From positions 1 to 7,285 of the forward strand of contig JBLHGN010000187.1 of assembly GCA_047616325.1 (NCBI GenBank): a DNA stretch of 7,285 nucleotides, in the 5' to 3' direction. The position numbers were made by a program, and so were the translations under genes. Positions 1 through 6,560 of the stretch are shown one piece after another. The DNA is from JBLHGN01 sp047616325 (GTDB lineage Bacteria > Pseudomonadota > Gammaproteobacteria > Pseudomonadales > Cellvibrionaceae). Each line of letters starts with the position of its first letter. Position 1 is the first letter of the stretch. The notes below the pieces were generated by a model that made no database searches, had not been told where the DNA came from, and saw nothing but the letters and a program-made list of their open reading frames with translations.

Positions 1-1234
1 GTGGGTGAGCACCCCTGTTAATGTAATGGATCTTACAGGTTTTTGCCGTGCTGTATTCCTCAATAAATTCAGGAATCCATTCGCTCAGCTCTAGCAACTC
101 GGCCTTGGGTTCTTTTCGCTTCGAAAGGGCTAAGGTGTTTTCGATAATTTGGTTCACCCTCGCGGAGTGTTGCACGATTATTTCTGTAAAACGCAGGTCT
201 ATGTCTTTAATATTGTCGGATTCGGATAAAAGCTGGGCCGCGTGGGATATAGCACCTAAGGGATTTCTTACCTCATGGGCAATGCTGGCTGTTAGGCGTC
301 CAAGAGACGCAAGTTTAAGTTGCTGTGCCTGTTGCATAAGCGCACGGTAATCCTCGAGGTATAAAATGGTTTTGTTGGAGTTTTGTGCAGTCAATGAGGC
401 AAAGTTAATTCGAATTTCATGCCCGGCCTTGAGTGTGTGAAATTGGGGCAGGCCGCTGACTGGGTTGGTTCGCCATTTTAATATTATTTCGGCGAGGTTG
501 CTTAGCAAAGAGATGTCTTGCCCGAAATAGGGTTCTTCTGAGGGTAAATCTAACAGTTGCAAGGCAGATTCATTGATTAGCTCAATACGATTCTCTTCGT
601 CTATCACAACGATGCCGGTGCGCATTCTAGTAACAATGTGTTGTGCTAGCTGCACTAATTGTTTTGCGTAGCGCGTTTGTTTTTCCGCTTCTTGCGAGCT
701 TGTTTTAATTCTTTCGGTTAAATAAAGAAAGGTTAACGAGGTGATAAAAATTAAAAATCCGAGGGTGCCCGCGGAAAAGAGAGATTTTGTTAAGTCGCCT
801 CCTTCCGAGGAAATATAAAAGGCCTCTGCAAAGAGAAATAGAGTGATAAGTGCGGTAAAACCTAGGGCCAATTGGCGGTGTAAAAACATACTGGCTATGG
901 CGGCAGTTATAACCAGTAGGTAGCCCAGTCCACTTTGCAAGCCTCCGCTTGCGTGAATTAATAGAATTAAAACGATAGCATCAAGGGCCAATAGGGTGGC
1001 AATTTTGTGTGTCGAGTTGACTGCATTCTTGTCTCTTAATAGACGCAATGAGGCCAGAGCTATGAGTACATAACACAGACTTGACCATTGAAATAAGTGC
1101 GGAGAAAAGCCACCAAATTGGTCTTTAGCAATGTTGAGAGAAAATATCAGATACAGCAAAGCCGCCAATACCAGGCGATAGAATAAGTAGACTCGAAGTG
1201 TTCGGTATTTATGGGGGTCTTGACGTACAATCAC
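1..1234 (-). CDS. pilS: PilS, type IV pilus sensor histidine kinase (partial, C-terminus beyond window)
   Basis: Membrane sensor kinase that in Pseudomonas phosphorylates the regulator PilR to control pilin transcription. The 411 visible codons show six hydrophobic segments between about residues 16 and 173, then a PAS-like domain (about 195-300, containing TGIVVIDEENRIELIN), then a HisKA dimerisation/phosphoacceptor domain with the H-box IAHEVRNPLGAIS, whose phosphorylated histidine is His320 (codon 277-275). The HATPase domain is missing only because the window ends. The start is GTG at 1234-1232: an in-frame TGA lies at 1297-1295, and no other ATG, GTG or TTG occurs in frame before the first membrane segment. 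No strong ribosome binding site is visible, so the start is less certain than the identity. The six-helix N-terminus and the position next to bamD-rluD-pgeF-clpB, as in P. aeruginosa, favour PilS over other kinases. It is divergent from nadE. Confidence 0.9.
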   Translation of the reverse strand, partial: MIVRQDPHKYRTLRVYLFYRLVLAALLYLIFSLNIAKDQFGGFSPHLFQWSSLCYVLIALASLRLLRDKNAVNSTHKIATLLALDAIVLILLIHASGGLQSGLGYLLVITAAIASMFLHRQLALGFTALITLFLFAEAFYISSEGGDLTKSLFSAGTLGFLIFITSLTFLYLTERIKTSSQEAEKQTRYAKQLVQLAQHIVTRMRTGIVVIDEENRIELINESALQLLDLPSEEPYFGQDISLLSNLAEIILKWRTNPVSGLPQFHTLKAGHEIRINFASLTAQNSNKTILYLEDYRALMQQAQQLKLASLGRLTASIAHEVRNPLGAISHAAQLLSESDNIKDIDLRFTEIIVQHSARVNQIIENTLALSKRKEPKAELLELSEWIPEFIEEYSTAKTCKIHYINRGAHP

Positions 1235-1286
1235 AGTGGCATCCGATATTGGGGATAATTTATTTTGCTCTTTACCAACGATTCGA

Positions 1287-1303
1287 CCAAAATGTCATTT
1301 TGG
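1287..1303. promoter_or_regulatory. Perfect 17-bp palindrome between divergent pilS and nadE (possible operator)
   Basis: CCAAAATG-T-CATTTTGG has two perfect 8-bp arms around one central T. It lies 29 nt upstream of the nadE ATG and 52 nt upstream of the pilS GTG. On the minus strand it exactly fills a 17-nt spacer between TTGTCG (-35-like) and TCGAAT (-10-like), pointing toward pilS. On the plus strand it overlaps a weak -10-like CAAAAT preceded at 17 nt by TTGCTC, pointing toward nadE. The symmetry and position suggest a repressor or activator site. The promoter matches are weak, and I do not recognise the motif as that of a named regulator. Confidence 0.4.
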
Positions 1304-1332
1304 CGACAAGTCTACTGGAGTATAGGAAATAT

Positions 1333-2967
1333 ATGTCAATATTGAATATAGCAATGGCGCAAATAAACCCATTGGTGGGCGACATAACAGGTAATTGTGC
1401 AAAAATCTCCGAAACGGTAAAGCAAGCGCAGCAAGAATGCAAAGTCGATATTGTTGTATTTCCTGAATTAACGCTAACCGGCTACCCTCCGGAAGACCTA
1501 CTTTTACGTCCGAGCTTGGAATTTAGGGTTAATAGTGCAATCCAGGGTCTTTGTGAGCAGAGTTTTTCTGTCTATGTGGTGATCGGTTACCCTAAAAAGG
1601 TGAATGGTAAGCTCTACAATATGGCCGGTGTGATACACAGTGGGCGCGTTATTTGCGAATATGCCAAACAATGTCTGCCCAATTATCAAGTGTTTGATGA
1701 AAAACGCTACTTCAGCGAGGGCTCTGAAGTAGGTTTTTTTAGTATTAACGAGCTAAAAATTGGCTTGTCGATTTGTGAAGATATTTGGGATGGTGGCCCA
1801 ATCGAAGACTTGAAGGCGCTCGGCGTCGACCTGCTGCTTAATCTTAATGGCTCACCTTTTCATCAAGACAAACAAAAGGAACGCGAAGTGCTGGTTTCGC
1901 ATAGTGCGCAGTCTTTATGCGCGCCCATTGTTTACGTTAATCAAGTGGGCGGTCAGGACGAGCTAGTGTTTGACGGCGGCTCTATGGCATGTGACGCTAC
2001 AGGTAAAATCGTCTGCCGCAGTCCGTTGTTTGAGGAGGTGATTCAATATGTGGCATTTGACGGAGTCACAAAAACGCTGTTACCCAAGCACGAGTCACGA
2101 GCGCTTTCGGAATCGAAAGGTGGTCTGGCCACCGTGTACGACGCCCTTGTTCTAGGGGTGCGAGACTACATCAATAAAAATAGATTTAGCGGCGCCGTAC
2201 TCGGATTGTCTGGTGGAATAGATTCTGCCTTAACCCTCGCCATCGCGGTAGACGCTATCGGCGCGGATAAAGTTGAGGCGGTGATGATGCCCTTTCGTTA
2301 TACCTCAGATATGAGTAAAACCGATGCTCAGAAAGAGGCCGAATTGCTCGGCGTTAAATATAGAAGTATTGGTATAGAGCCGATTTACGAAGCCTTTGTG
2401 GAAAGCTTGTCTGAAGCATTTGAAGACACCCAAGCAGACAAAACAGAAGAGAATATTCAGGCACGCAGTCGAGGGGTATTGCTAATGGCTCTGTCTAACA
2501 AGCTTGGTTACCTAGTGCTTACCACGGGCAACAAAAGTGAAATGGCGGTGGGCTATGCAACACTTTATGGCGATATGGCAGGCGGTTTAGACGTGTTAAA
2601 AGATGTGCCTAAAACCTTGGTGTTTAAACTGGCCAATTATCGCAATACCTTAAGCTACGTGATTCCCGAGCGAGTTATCTCGCGTCCACCCTCAGCGGAA
2701 CTGGCGCCGGATCAGAAAGATGAAGATTCGCTGCCGGCCTACGATATTCTCGATCAGATTTTAGAGCTCTATATTGAGCAAGATTTTAGTTTCGACGGCA
2801 TTGTGGCGCGCGGGTTTGATACCGATCAGGTGCGGCAGGTTGTTAGGATGGTCGACTTAAATGAGTACAAGCGTCGTCAGTCACCAATAGGAATACGCAT
2901 AAGCAGAAAGGCGTTTGGCAGAGATCGGCGCTACCCAATTACCAATGGCTGGCATATAGGGGAATAA
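1333..2967 (+). CDS. nadE: Glutamine-dependent NAD+ synthetase
   Basis: Catalyses the last step of NAD synthesis: ATP-dependent amidation of nicotinic acid adenine dinucleotide, using ammonia released from glutamine. The 544-residue protein has the two-domain glutamine-dependent form. The N-terminal nitrilase-like glutaminase (about 1-265) carries the Glu-Lys-Cys triad: Glu45 in FPELTLTGYPPEDL, Lys112 before LPNY and Cys148 in SICEDIW. The C-terminal synthetase domain (about 270-544) has the ATP pyrophosphatase loop SGGIDS (293-298), LTTGNKSE (396-403) and YGDMAGG (412-418). The reading frame is open upstream to 1198, but that extension would run into pilS and has no family counterpart. ATG 1333 begins the expected MSILNIAMAQINPLVGD and follows AGGA (1324-1327) and GGAG (1317-1320). 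In P. aeruginosa this gene is not in the pilS-bamD block, so its location here is a lineage-specific arrangement (inferred). Confidence 0.96.
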   Translation: MSILNIAMAQINPLVGDITGNCAKISETVKQAQQECKVDIVVFPELTLTGYPPEDLLLRPSLEFRVNSAIQGLCEQSFSVYVVIGYPKKVNGKLYNMAGVIHSGRVICEYAKQCLPNYQVFDEKRYFSEGSEVGFFSINELKIGLSICEDIWDGGPIEDLKALGVDLLLNLNGSPFHQDKQKEREVLVSHSAQSLCAPIVYVNQVGGQDELVFDGGSMACDATGKIVCRSPLFEEVIQYVAFDGVTKTLLPKHESRALSESKGGLATVYDALVLGVRDYINKNRFSGAVLGLSGGIDSALTLAIAVDAIGADKVEAVMMPFRYTSDMSKTDAQKEAELLGVKYRSIGIEPIYEAFVESLSEAFEDTQADKTEENIQARSRGVLLMALSNKLGYLVLTTGNKSEMAVGYATLYGDMAGGLDVLKDVPKTLVFKLANYRNTLSYVIPERVISRPPSAELAPDQKDEDSLPAYDILDQILELYIEQDFSFDGIVARGFDTDQVRQVVRMVDLNEYKRRQSPIGIRISRKAFGRDRRYPITNGWHIGE

Positions 2968-2991
2968 GCAGCGACAAGATGTTGGGCTCTC

Positions 2992-3014
2992 ACACGCTAC
3001 CAGGGGTGGCGTGT
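2992..3014. terminator. Hairpin in the nadE/bamD convergent gap, likely bidirectional terminator
   Basis: ACACGCTACC (2992-3001) pairs with GGTGGCGTGT (3005-3014) across a 3-nt AGG loop. This gives a 10-bp stem with one T-G wobble. It sits between the 3' ends of two converging genes, 25 nt after the nadE stop and 35 nt from the bamD stop. There is no clean T-tract on either side (the plus strand continues CATTTACGATTT), so it is not a textbook Rho-independent terminator, but location and stability support a role in ending transcription or protecting 3' ends. Confidence 0.5.
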
Positions 3015-3048
3015 CATTTACGATTTGAGCTGGTTTCTGCCCTAAGAG

Positions 3049-3963
3049 CTAAGCTGCGGGAGGTGCGGCCACTTCATCTTGTTTCAGCTGGTATTGAGGG
3101 TTAAATATTTCTCGCGAATCGAAATTAATAAATGGCCGCTTGTCCAACAATCCAAAGCTTAAAAAGTCCATCCACGATTTACGCGATTTCAGCTGGTATT
3201 CGTAGTCAAAGCGGCCCTTTTTGTTAATTGTGGGGTGCTGTGGATAGTTACTGGCTAAGACCTTGGCCGCATCATCTGCCAAATCTTGCATGTTTAACAA
3301 ATAATAGGCTTGCGCCATTACAGCTAGACCATCGGGAACCGCTGGAGTGCCCTGCATATTTTCCACCACGAATCGCCCTCGGTTTGCTGCGGCTACATAG
3401 GCGCCGCGCTTAAAATAGTAATTTGCAGTATGGATTTCGTAGCGAGCCAAGGTGTTGCGCAGGTAAATCATGCGTTGCTGGGCATCAAGTGCGTAAGGGC
3501 TCTTGGGGTACTTTAAAATGAGTTGTGACAGAAAGCTAAATGCATCTTTTGCCGAAGCCGAATCGCGCATCGTGACATCTGAAATTAAAGCCGTGGTAAT
3601 GGCCGACTCATTGTAAAAGCTAGCAACCCCCTTTATGTAATAGGCGTAGTCGACATTGCGGTGCTGCGGGTGAAGGCGAATAAAGCGATCGGCTGCTGAA
3701 ATTGCCAGATCGTAATCGGAAGAGCGAAAATAAGCGTAAATAAGTTCGAGTTGTGCGTTTTCCGCATACACACCGAAAGGGAAGTTCTCCTCTAGGAGTT
3801 GTAGCGTCTCAATGGCAGAATCCCAGCTGCTGCTTGTCAGTAACCTTTGGGCATTTTGGTAGACCACTTGCTCGGTCCCTATTTCTTGTTTTTTGTCTTT
3901 GCTGCTGCACGCAGCCAAAGATATTAAAATACTTAGGGCGATAATAAAACGTAAAGGTTGCAT
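3049..3963 (-). CDS. bamD: BamD, outer-membrane protein assembly lipoprotein
   Basis: Essential lipoprotein of the BAM complex, anchored to the inner leaflet of the outer membrane, where it works with BamA to insert beta-barrel proteins. It has 304 residues. A lipoprotein signal peptide (MQPLRFIIALSILISLAAC) ends in the lipobox LAAC with the acylated Cys19, followed by SSKDKK. The rest is TPR-like helical repeats with family landmarks: YQNAQRLLTSSSWDSAI, LEENFPFGVYAENAQLELIYAYF, HPQHRNVDYAYYIKG, and the MRDSASAKDAF segment before the third repeat. The C-terminus extends about 60 residues past the E. coli length, ending in a Pro/Ala-rich tail; longer forms are known in Pseudomonas. The frame is open upstream to 4116, but ATG 3963-3961 is chosen because it places the signal peptide at the N-terminus and avoids overlapping rluD. 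The ribosome binding site is weak. Divergent from rluD. Confidence 0.93.
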   Translation of the reverse strand: MQPLRFIIALSILISLAACSSKDKKQEIGTEQVVYQNAQRLLTSSSWDSAIETLQLLEENFPFGVYAENAQLELIYAYFRSSDYDLAISAADRFIRLHPQHRNVDYAYYIKGVASFYNESAITTALISDVTMRDSASAKDAFSFLSQLILKYPKSPYALDAQQRMIYLRNTLARYEIHTANYYFKRGAYVAAANRGRFVVENMQGTPAVPDGLAVMAQAYYLLNMQDLADDAAKVLASNYPQHPTINKKGRFDYEYQLKSRKSWMDFLSFGLLDKRPFINFDSREIFNPQYQLKQDEVAAPPAA

Positions 3964-4065
3964 TAATGAATGTACTCTCAATATCTCGGAATCTATCTGC
4001 AATGATTCATGACGGTGTGTGGCTAGTGTGGTAACGTCGCACCAATCGTGGAGCCCCATGACATA

Positions 4066-4080
4066 TGCCCAAAAAGGGCA
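4066..4080. promoter_or_regulatory. Small inverted repeat in the bamD/rluD divergent promoter region
   Basis: TGCCC-AAAAA-GGGCA is a 5-bp inverted repeat with a 5-nt loop in the 146-nt gap between divergent bamD and rluD. It lies 29 nt upstream of the rluD ATG. It may be a protein-binding site or a small hairpin in the rluD leader. The gap must hold promoters for both genes, but I see no convincing -35/-10 pair. ATGACA (4058-4063) and TGTAAT (4084-4089) are the best plus-strand boxes, yet their 20-nt spacing is too long. Confidence 0.2.
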
Positions 4081-4109
4081 CAGTGTAATAACCATTAAGC
4101 GCAAATACA

Positions 4110-5060
4110 ATGACATCTCTTATAACTCTTAACGCCAGAGTGCCTTCGGATAGGGCGGGTTGCAGGTTTGATCAGGTGGCGGCTGATTTGTTCCCCGATT
4201 ATTCGCGCTCACGCATTCAAAGCTGGATAAAAGCTGGCGATTTGACCATAGATGGTCGCAGCGTTAAGCCGAATGTCAAACTCGCCGGTGGAGAGCACCT
4301 GGCGCTTGAGACGCAGCTGCAGAGCGAGGGGGAATGGCAGGCGGAGGATATAGCGCTAGACGTAATTTATGAGGATGCCTCGCTGATGGTAATCAACAAG
4401 CCGGTAGGGCTAGTTGTTCATCCCGGCGCGGGGAATTGGCAGGGCACTTTGTTAAATGCCTTACTTTATCGCTACCCCGAACTTCGTCAATTGCCACGTG
4501 CGGGCATAGTTCATCGTCTCGACAAAGATACTTCTGGCTTAATGGTGGTGGCGCGCACTCTTGAGTCTCAAACAAGCCTTGTGTCCCAATTACAGAATAA
4601 GTCGGTAAGGCGGGAGTATCAGGCCGTTTGCCGAGGTGAGCTGCAAGGCAAGGGCATCATCGATCAGCCCATTGGCCGGCACCCGGTTCATAGAACCAAA
4701 ATGGCCGTTCTTGGTAGCGGTGGCAAACATGCCGTGACACACTACGAAGTGCTGGAGTCTTTTGCTGGGCTCTCCCATGCCCAGCTCAAACTGGAGACGG
4801 GTCGTACTCACCAAATTCGTGTGCACATGGCCCACATGGGCTTCCCCTTGATTGGCGATGCCCTTTACGGCAGGCAGTTTAGTAGCATGGAATTGAAAAC
4901 ACAGCCGCTATCGCTGCCCCTTGAACACTTTTCTCGGCAGGCCCTTCATGCGAAAAAGCTCGGTTTGATCCATCCTCTTTCTAGTGAGTATTGCCAGTGG
5001 TCATCGGAGCTGCCGCAAGATTTCGCTGAATTGCTGGCGTATATAAGTGAGCATTTTTAA
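4110..5060 (+). CDS. rluD: 23S rRNA pseudouridine synthase RluD
   Basis: Converts uridines 1911, 1915 and 1917 (E. coli numbering) in helix 69 of 23S rRNA to pseudouridine, which helps subunit assembly and peptide release. It has 316 residues, close to the usual 320-326. An N-terminal S4 RNA-binding domain (about 18-70, with FPDYSRSRIQSWIKAGDLTI) precedes the RluA-family catalytic domain. The catalytic aspartate is Asp138 in GIVHRLDKDTSGLMVVA. NKPVGLVVHPGAGN (96-109) and the later LETGRTHQIRVHMAHMGFPLIGD block are typical of the RluD/RluC branch. The start ATG 4110 matches the E. coli N-terminus in length; the ribosome binding site is poor. The stop is 2 nt before pgeF, so the two are probably cotranscribed and translationally coupled. 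RluD rather than RluA or RluC is supported by the FPDYSRSRI motif and by bamD and pgeF as neighbours. Confidence 0.95.
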   Translation: MTSLITLNARVPSDRAGCRFDQVAADLFPDYSRSRIQSWIKAGDLTIDGRSVKPNVKLAGGEHLALETQLQSEGEWQAEDIALDVIYEDASLMVINKPVGLVVHPGAGNWQGTLLNALLYRYPELRQLPRAGIVHRLDKDTSGLMVVARTLESQTSLVSQLQNKSVRREYQAVCRGELQGKGIIDQPIGRHPVHRTKMAVLGSGGKHAVTHYEVLESFAGLSHAQLKLETGRTHQIRVHMAHMGFPLIGDALYGRQFSSMELKTQPLSLPLEHFSRQALHAKKLGLIHPLSSEYCQWSSELPQDFAELLAYISEHF

Positions 5061-5062
5061 GT

Positions 5063-5803
5063 ATGCTTACCCCGCAGTGGCCAAGCCCTGATAACATTCG
5101 CAGCTTAATTACCACTCGCACCGGTGGGGTTAGCCTTGCGCCTTATGCTAACTTCAATCTAGGTGAGCATGTGGGAGATGCTTCAGCATCTGTAAGCCTG
5201 AATAGGGGCAATTTAGAGAGTTATGTGGGGGCCAAAATCGAGTGGCTTACGCAAGTGCACGGCACACAAGTGGCTGATCTAAGCGGCGACCCTTGCATTG
5301 AAGTGGCGGGGGATTCGGCCATTACTCGCGAACGCAGACGTGTTTGCGCAGTAATGGCGGCGGACTGTCTGCCAATTCTGTTGTGTGACGATAAGGGCGA
5401 GCAGGTGGCCGCTGTTCACGCAGGGTGGCGAGGTTTGGCGGCAGGAATTGTTGAGCAAACACTTGCTCGTTTCGAACAGAGGCCCGAGCGCATCTATGCG
5501 TACCTGGGCCCGGCAATTTCGCAAACCCATTTTGAGGTGGGAGAGGATGTTGTTGAAGCCTTTCTCGCTGCGGAAAAAGAACGTCCTTACAGTGAGCCTT
5601 CAGCTAAGGCCTTTAAGCGTGGAAGTGGTGAAGGCAAGTTTTTTGCCGACATATACGGGTTGGCGCGGGCCGAACTAAACGGTGCTGGAATTAAAGGGGT
5701 TTATGGTGGCGATTACTGTACTTACAGCGATAGAGTCCGCTTTTATTCCTACCGCCGCGACGGTGTCACGGGCAGAATGGCAAGCCTTATTTGGCTCGAT
5801 TAA
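5063..5803 (+). CDS. pgeF: PgeF/YfiH, multicopper-oxidase-like (Cu-oxidase_4) purine nucleoside/peptidoglycan editing enzyme
   Basis: A 246-residue cytosolic protein of the YfiH/LACC1 family. Members act on purine nucleosides (adenosine deaminase and phosphorylase activities). In E. coli the protein is called PgeF because it prevents misincorporation of L-serine in place of L-alanine in peptidoglycan precursors. The family metal-site residues are visible: His66 in TQVHGTQ, Cys102 in MAADCLPILLCD and His119 in VAAVHAGWRG. Other landmarks are YLGPAISQTHFEVGEDV, GDYCTYSD and the C-terminal FYSYRRDGVTGRMASLIWL. ATG 5063 lies 2 nt after the rluD stop with only a weak GTGAG upstream, which fits coupling to rluD. 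The rluD-pgeF pair is conserved in gammaproteobacteria. It converges on the DUF3313-like gene with a 47-nt gap and no clear terminator. Older databases call this family a laccase or polyphenol oxidase, which is probably misleading. Confidence 0.93.
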   Translation: MLTPQWPSPDNIRSLITTRTGGVSLAPYANFNLGEHVGDASASVSLNRGNLESYVGAKIEWLTQVHGTQVADLSGDPCIEVAGDSAITRERRRVCAVMAADCLPILLCDDKGEQVAAVHAGWRGLAAGIVEQTLARFEQRPERIYAYLGPAISQTHFEVGEDVVEAFLAAEKERPYSEPSAKAFKRGSGEGKFFADIYGLARAELNGAGIKGVYGGDYCTYSDRVRFYSYRRDGVTGRMASLIWLD

Positions 5804-5850
5804 GTGATCCCCGTGTTGCCGAAAGTCTATCTGAATAGCATCGAAAAAGC

Positions 5851-6396
5851 TTATTCTCCGGATACGTATTCAATCAATCGATTTGACCAGCGCTGCATCA
5901 AAAAGCGGAAATCACGCAAATTTAAAACGCGTGAAGTTTTCTCCGGCTTTGTGACGGCTCGCATAATAGTGTCCCTTTTGTCGGTGATTAGCGCCAATAT
6001 TTGTTGGTCGAAGCTGCGTAGCTCAATACTTGCTGAGGCTCGCCCTGCGTATCGTACATACTGATTAACGGCTATACTAAAGTCGGGTCCGTTTATGTAA
6101 AGATCGTAGACAGCGGGTTTTACTATAAGTACGTCCGATGTTACAGCACTCGCCTCTCTGACAATTTCAAGCTGTGCATCTTTCGAAAAAGCTTTTTCCA
6201 GCTGCTCTTTAAACACCCGCACATACTGTTCTTGAATTTTGCTTTTGCAGCGCTGGCTAGCGTCGTGTTTGTATTGTTTAAGCCAGCGTTTATCAAAGGT
6301 GACGGTAGCCGGCGCAATATATACACGTGAGAATTGACTAAACTCTGTCTGTGGCACTGCTCTTATCTCTTTAAAGAGACGCCGCTCCACTGGCAC
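5851..6396 (-). CDS. DUF3313-like exported protein, main body (out of frame with its signal peptide)
   Basis: This open frame encodes 181 residues if read from GTG 6396-6394. That GTG has no ribosome binding site and directly follows the pentanucleotide tract, so it is probably not the real start. The natural N-terminus is inferred to be the segment at 6396-6560 in another frame. An in-frame TAA at 6441-6439 blocks upstream extension, and no ATG lies between it and 6396. Visible features are FSRVYIAPATVTFDKRWL near the start, a charged helix (about 46-80), SDVLIVKPAVYDLYINGPD, then AGRASASIELRSFDQQILALITDKRDT. This pattern resembles DUF3313 envelope proteins of unknown function, and the residues just upstream in the restored frame (SLVPVE) fit the start of that domain. 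The family call is from memory and only moderately sure. Apart from the frame break the coding sequence looks intact, which argues against an old pseudogene. Confidence 0.6.
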   Translation of the reverse strand: MPVERRLFKEIRAVPQTEFSQFSRVYIAPATVTFDKRWLKQYKHDASQRCKSKIQEQYVRVFKEQLEKAFSKDAQLEIVREASAVTSDVLIVKPAVYDLYINGPDFSIAVNQYVRYAGRASASIELRSFDQQILALITDKRDTIMRAVTKPEKTSRVLNLRDFRFLMQRWSNRLIEYVSGE

Positions 6397-6560
6397 TAAG
6401 CTATTGTATTGTATTGTATTGGATTGTATTGGATGATGTTATGTTCTGGCGGAGGCGTTGCTTTTACTGTTGATGAAAAAACAAAAAACAAACAAGCAAG
6501 AGCGTGAGCTTGCCGTCTGAATAAATGTGGTTTCACGTGCGAGGAGTTGAGTGCATGCAT
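6396..6560 (-). CDS. Signal-peptide fragment of the DUF3313-like gene, terminated after the TATTG tract
   Basis: Too short to stand out alone, this 54-codon frame starts at ATG 6560-6558, 8 nt after a GGCGG that can act as a weak ribosome binding site. An in-frame GTG at 6536-6534 would give a more compact signal peptide. It encodes a basic n-region (KPHLFRRQAH), a hydrophobic core (ALACLFFVFSSTV) and a plausible signal peptidase site after VKA (residue 34), then PPPEHNIIQYNPIQYNTIA and a TAG stop at 6398-6396. The QYN-rich end is the translated repeat tract. Losing one 5-bp unit joins it to the downstream frame (QYNSLVPVERR...), giving a 234-residue secreted or periplasmic protein; adding two units gives 239. 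The segment is interpreted as the 5' end of a gene currently switched OFF; a simple frameshift mutation is the alternative. Confidence 0.55.
   Translation of the reverse strand: MHALNSSHVKPHLFRRQAHALACLFFVFSSTVKATPPPEHNIIQYNPIQYNTIA
6402..6431. repeat. Pentanucleotide tandem repeat (TATTG)4-GATTG-TATTG
   Basis: Six consecutive 5-bp units: four perfect TATTG (6402-6421), one GATTG (6422-6426) and one TATTG (6427-6431), followed by a degenerate GATGA. On the coding (minus) strand it reads as CAATA units, which translate as a QYNTI cycle. Because 5 is not a multiple of 3, every unit gained or lost shifts the frame of the gene running through it. Four identical units in a row is enough to be prone to slipped-strand mispairing, though shorter than the best-known phase-variable tracts. 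Confidence 0.95.

Noticed and set aside
48..350. 100-residue plus-strand open frame
   Set aside because: It lies antisense inside the pilS PAS/HisKA coding region, where the minus strand gives clear kinase motifs. It resembles no family I know.
1198..1332. 45-residue N-terminal extension of nadE
   Set aside because: It overlaps the start of pilS, has no family counterpart and lacks a ribosome binding site. ATG 1333 has one and begins the expected N-terminus.
3964..4116. 51-residue N-terminal extension of bamD
   Set aside because: It would bury the lipoprotein signal peptide inside the protein and overlap the rluD start.
5279..5678. Several 60-100 residue frames in other phases within pgeF
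   Set aside because: All are shadows of the pgeF coding sequence, which carries the family's metal-binding motifs.
5804..6064. 86-residue plus-strand open frame directly after pgeF
   Set aside because: It begins immediately after the pgeF stop but is antisense to the DUF3313-like gene, whose translation is far more protein-like. No ribosome binding site or family resemblance was seen.
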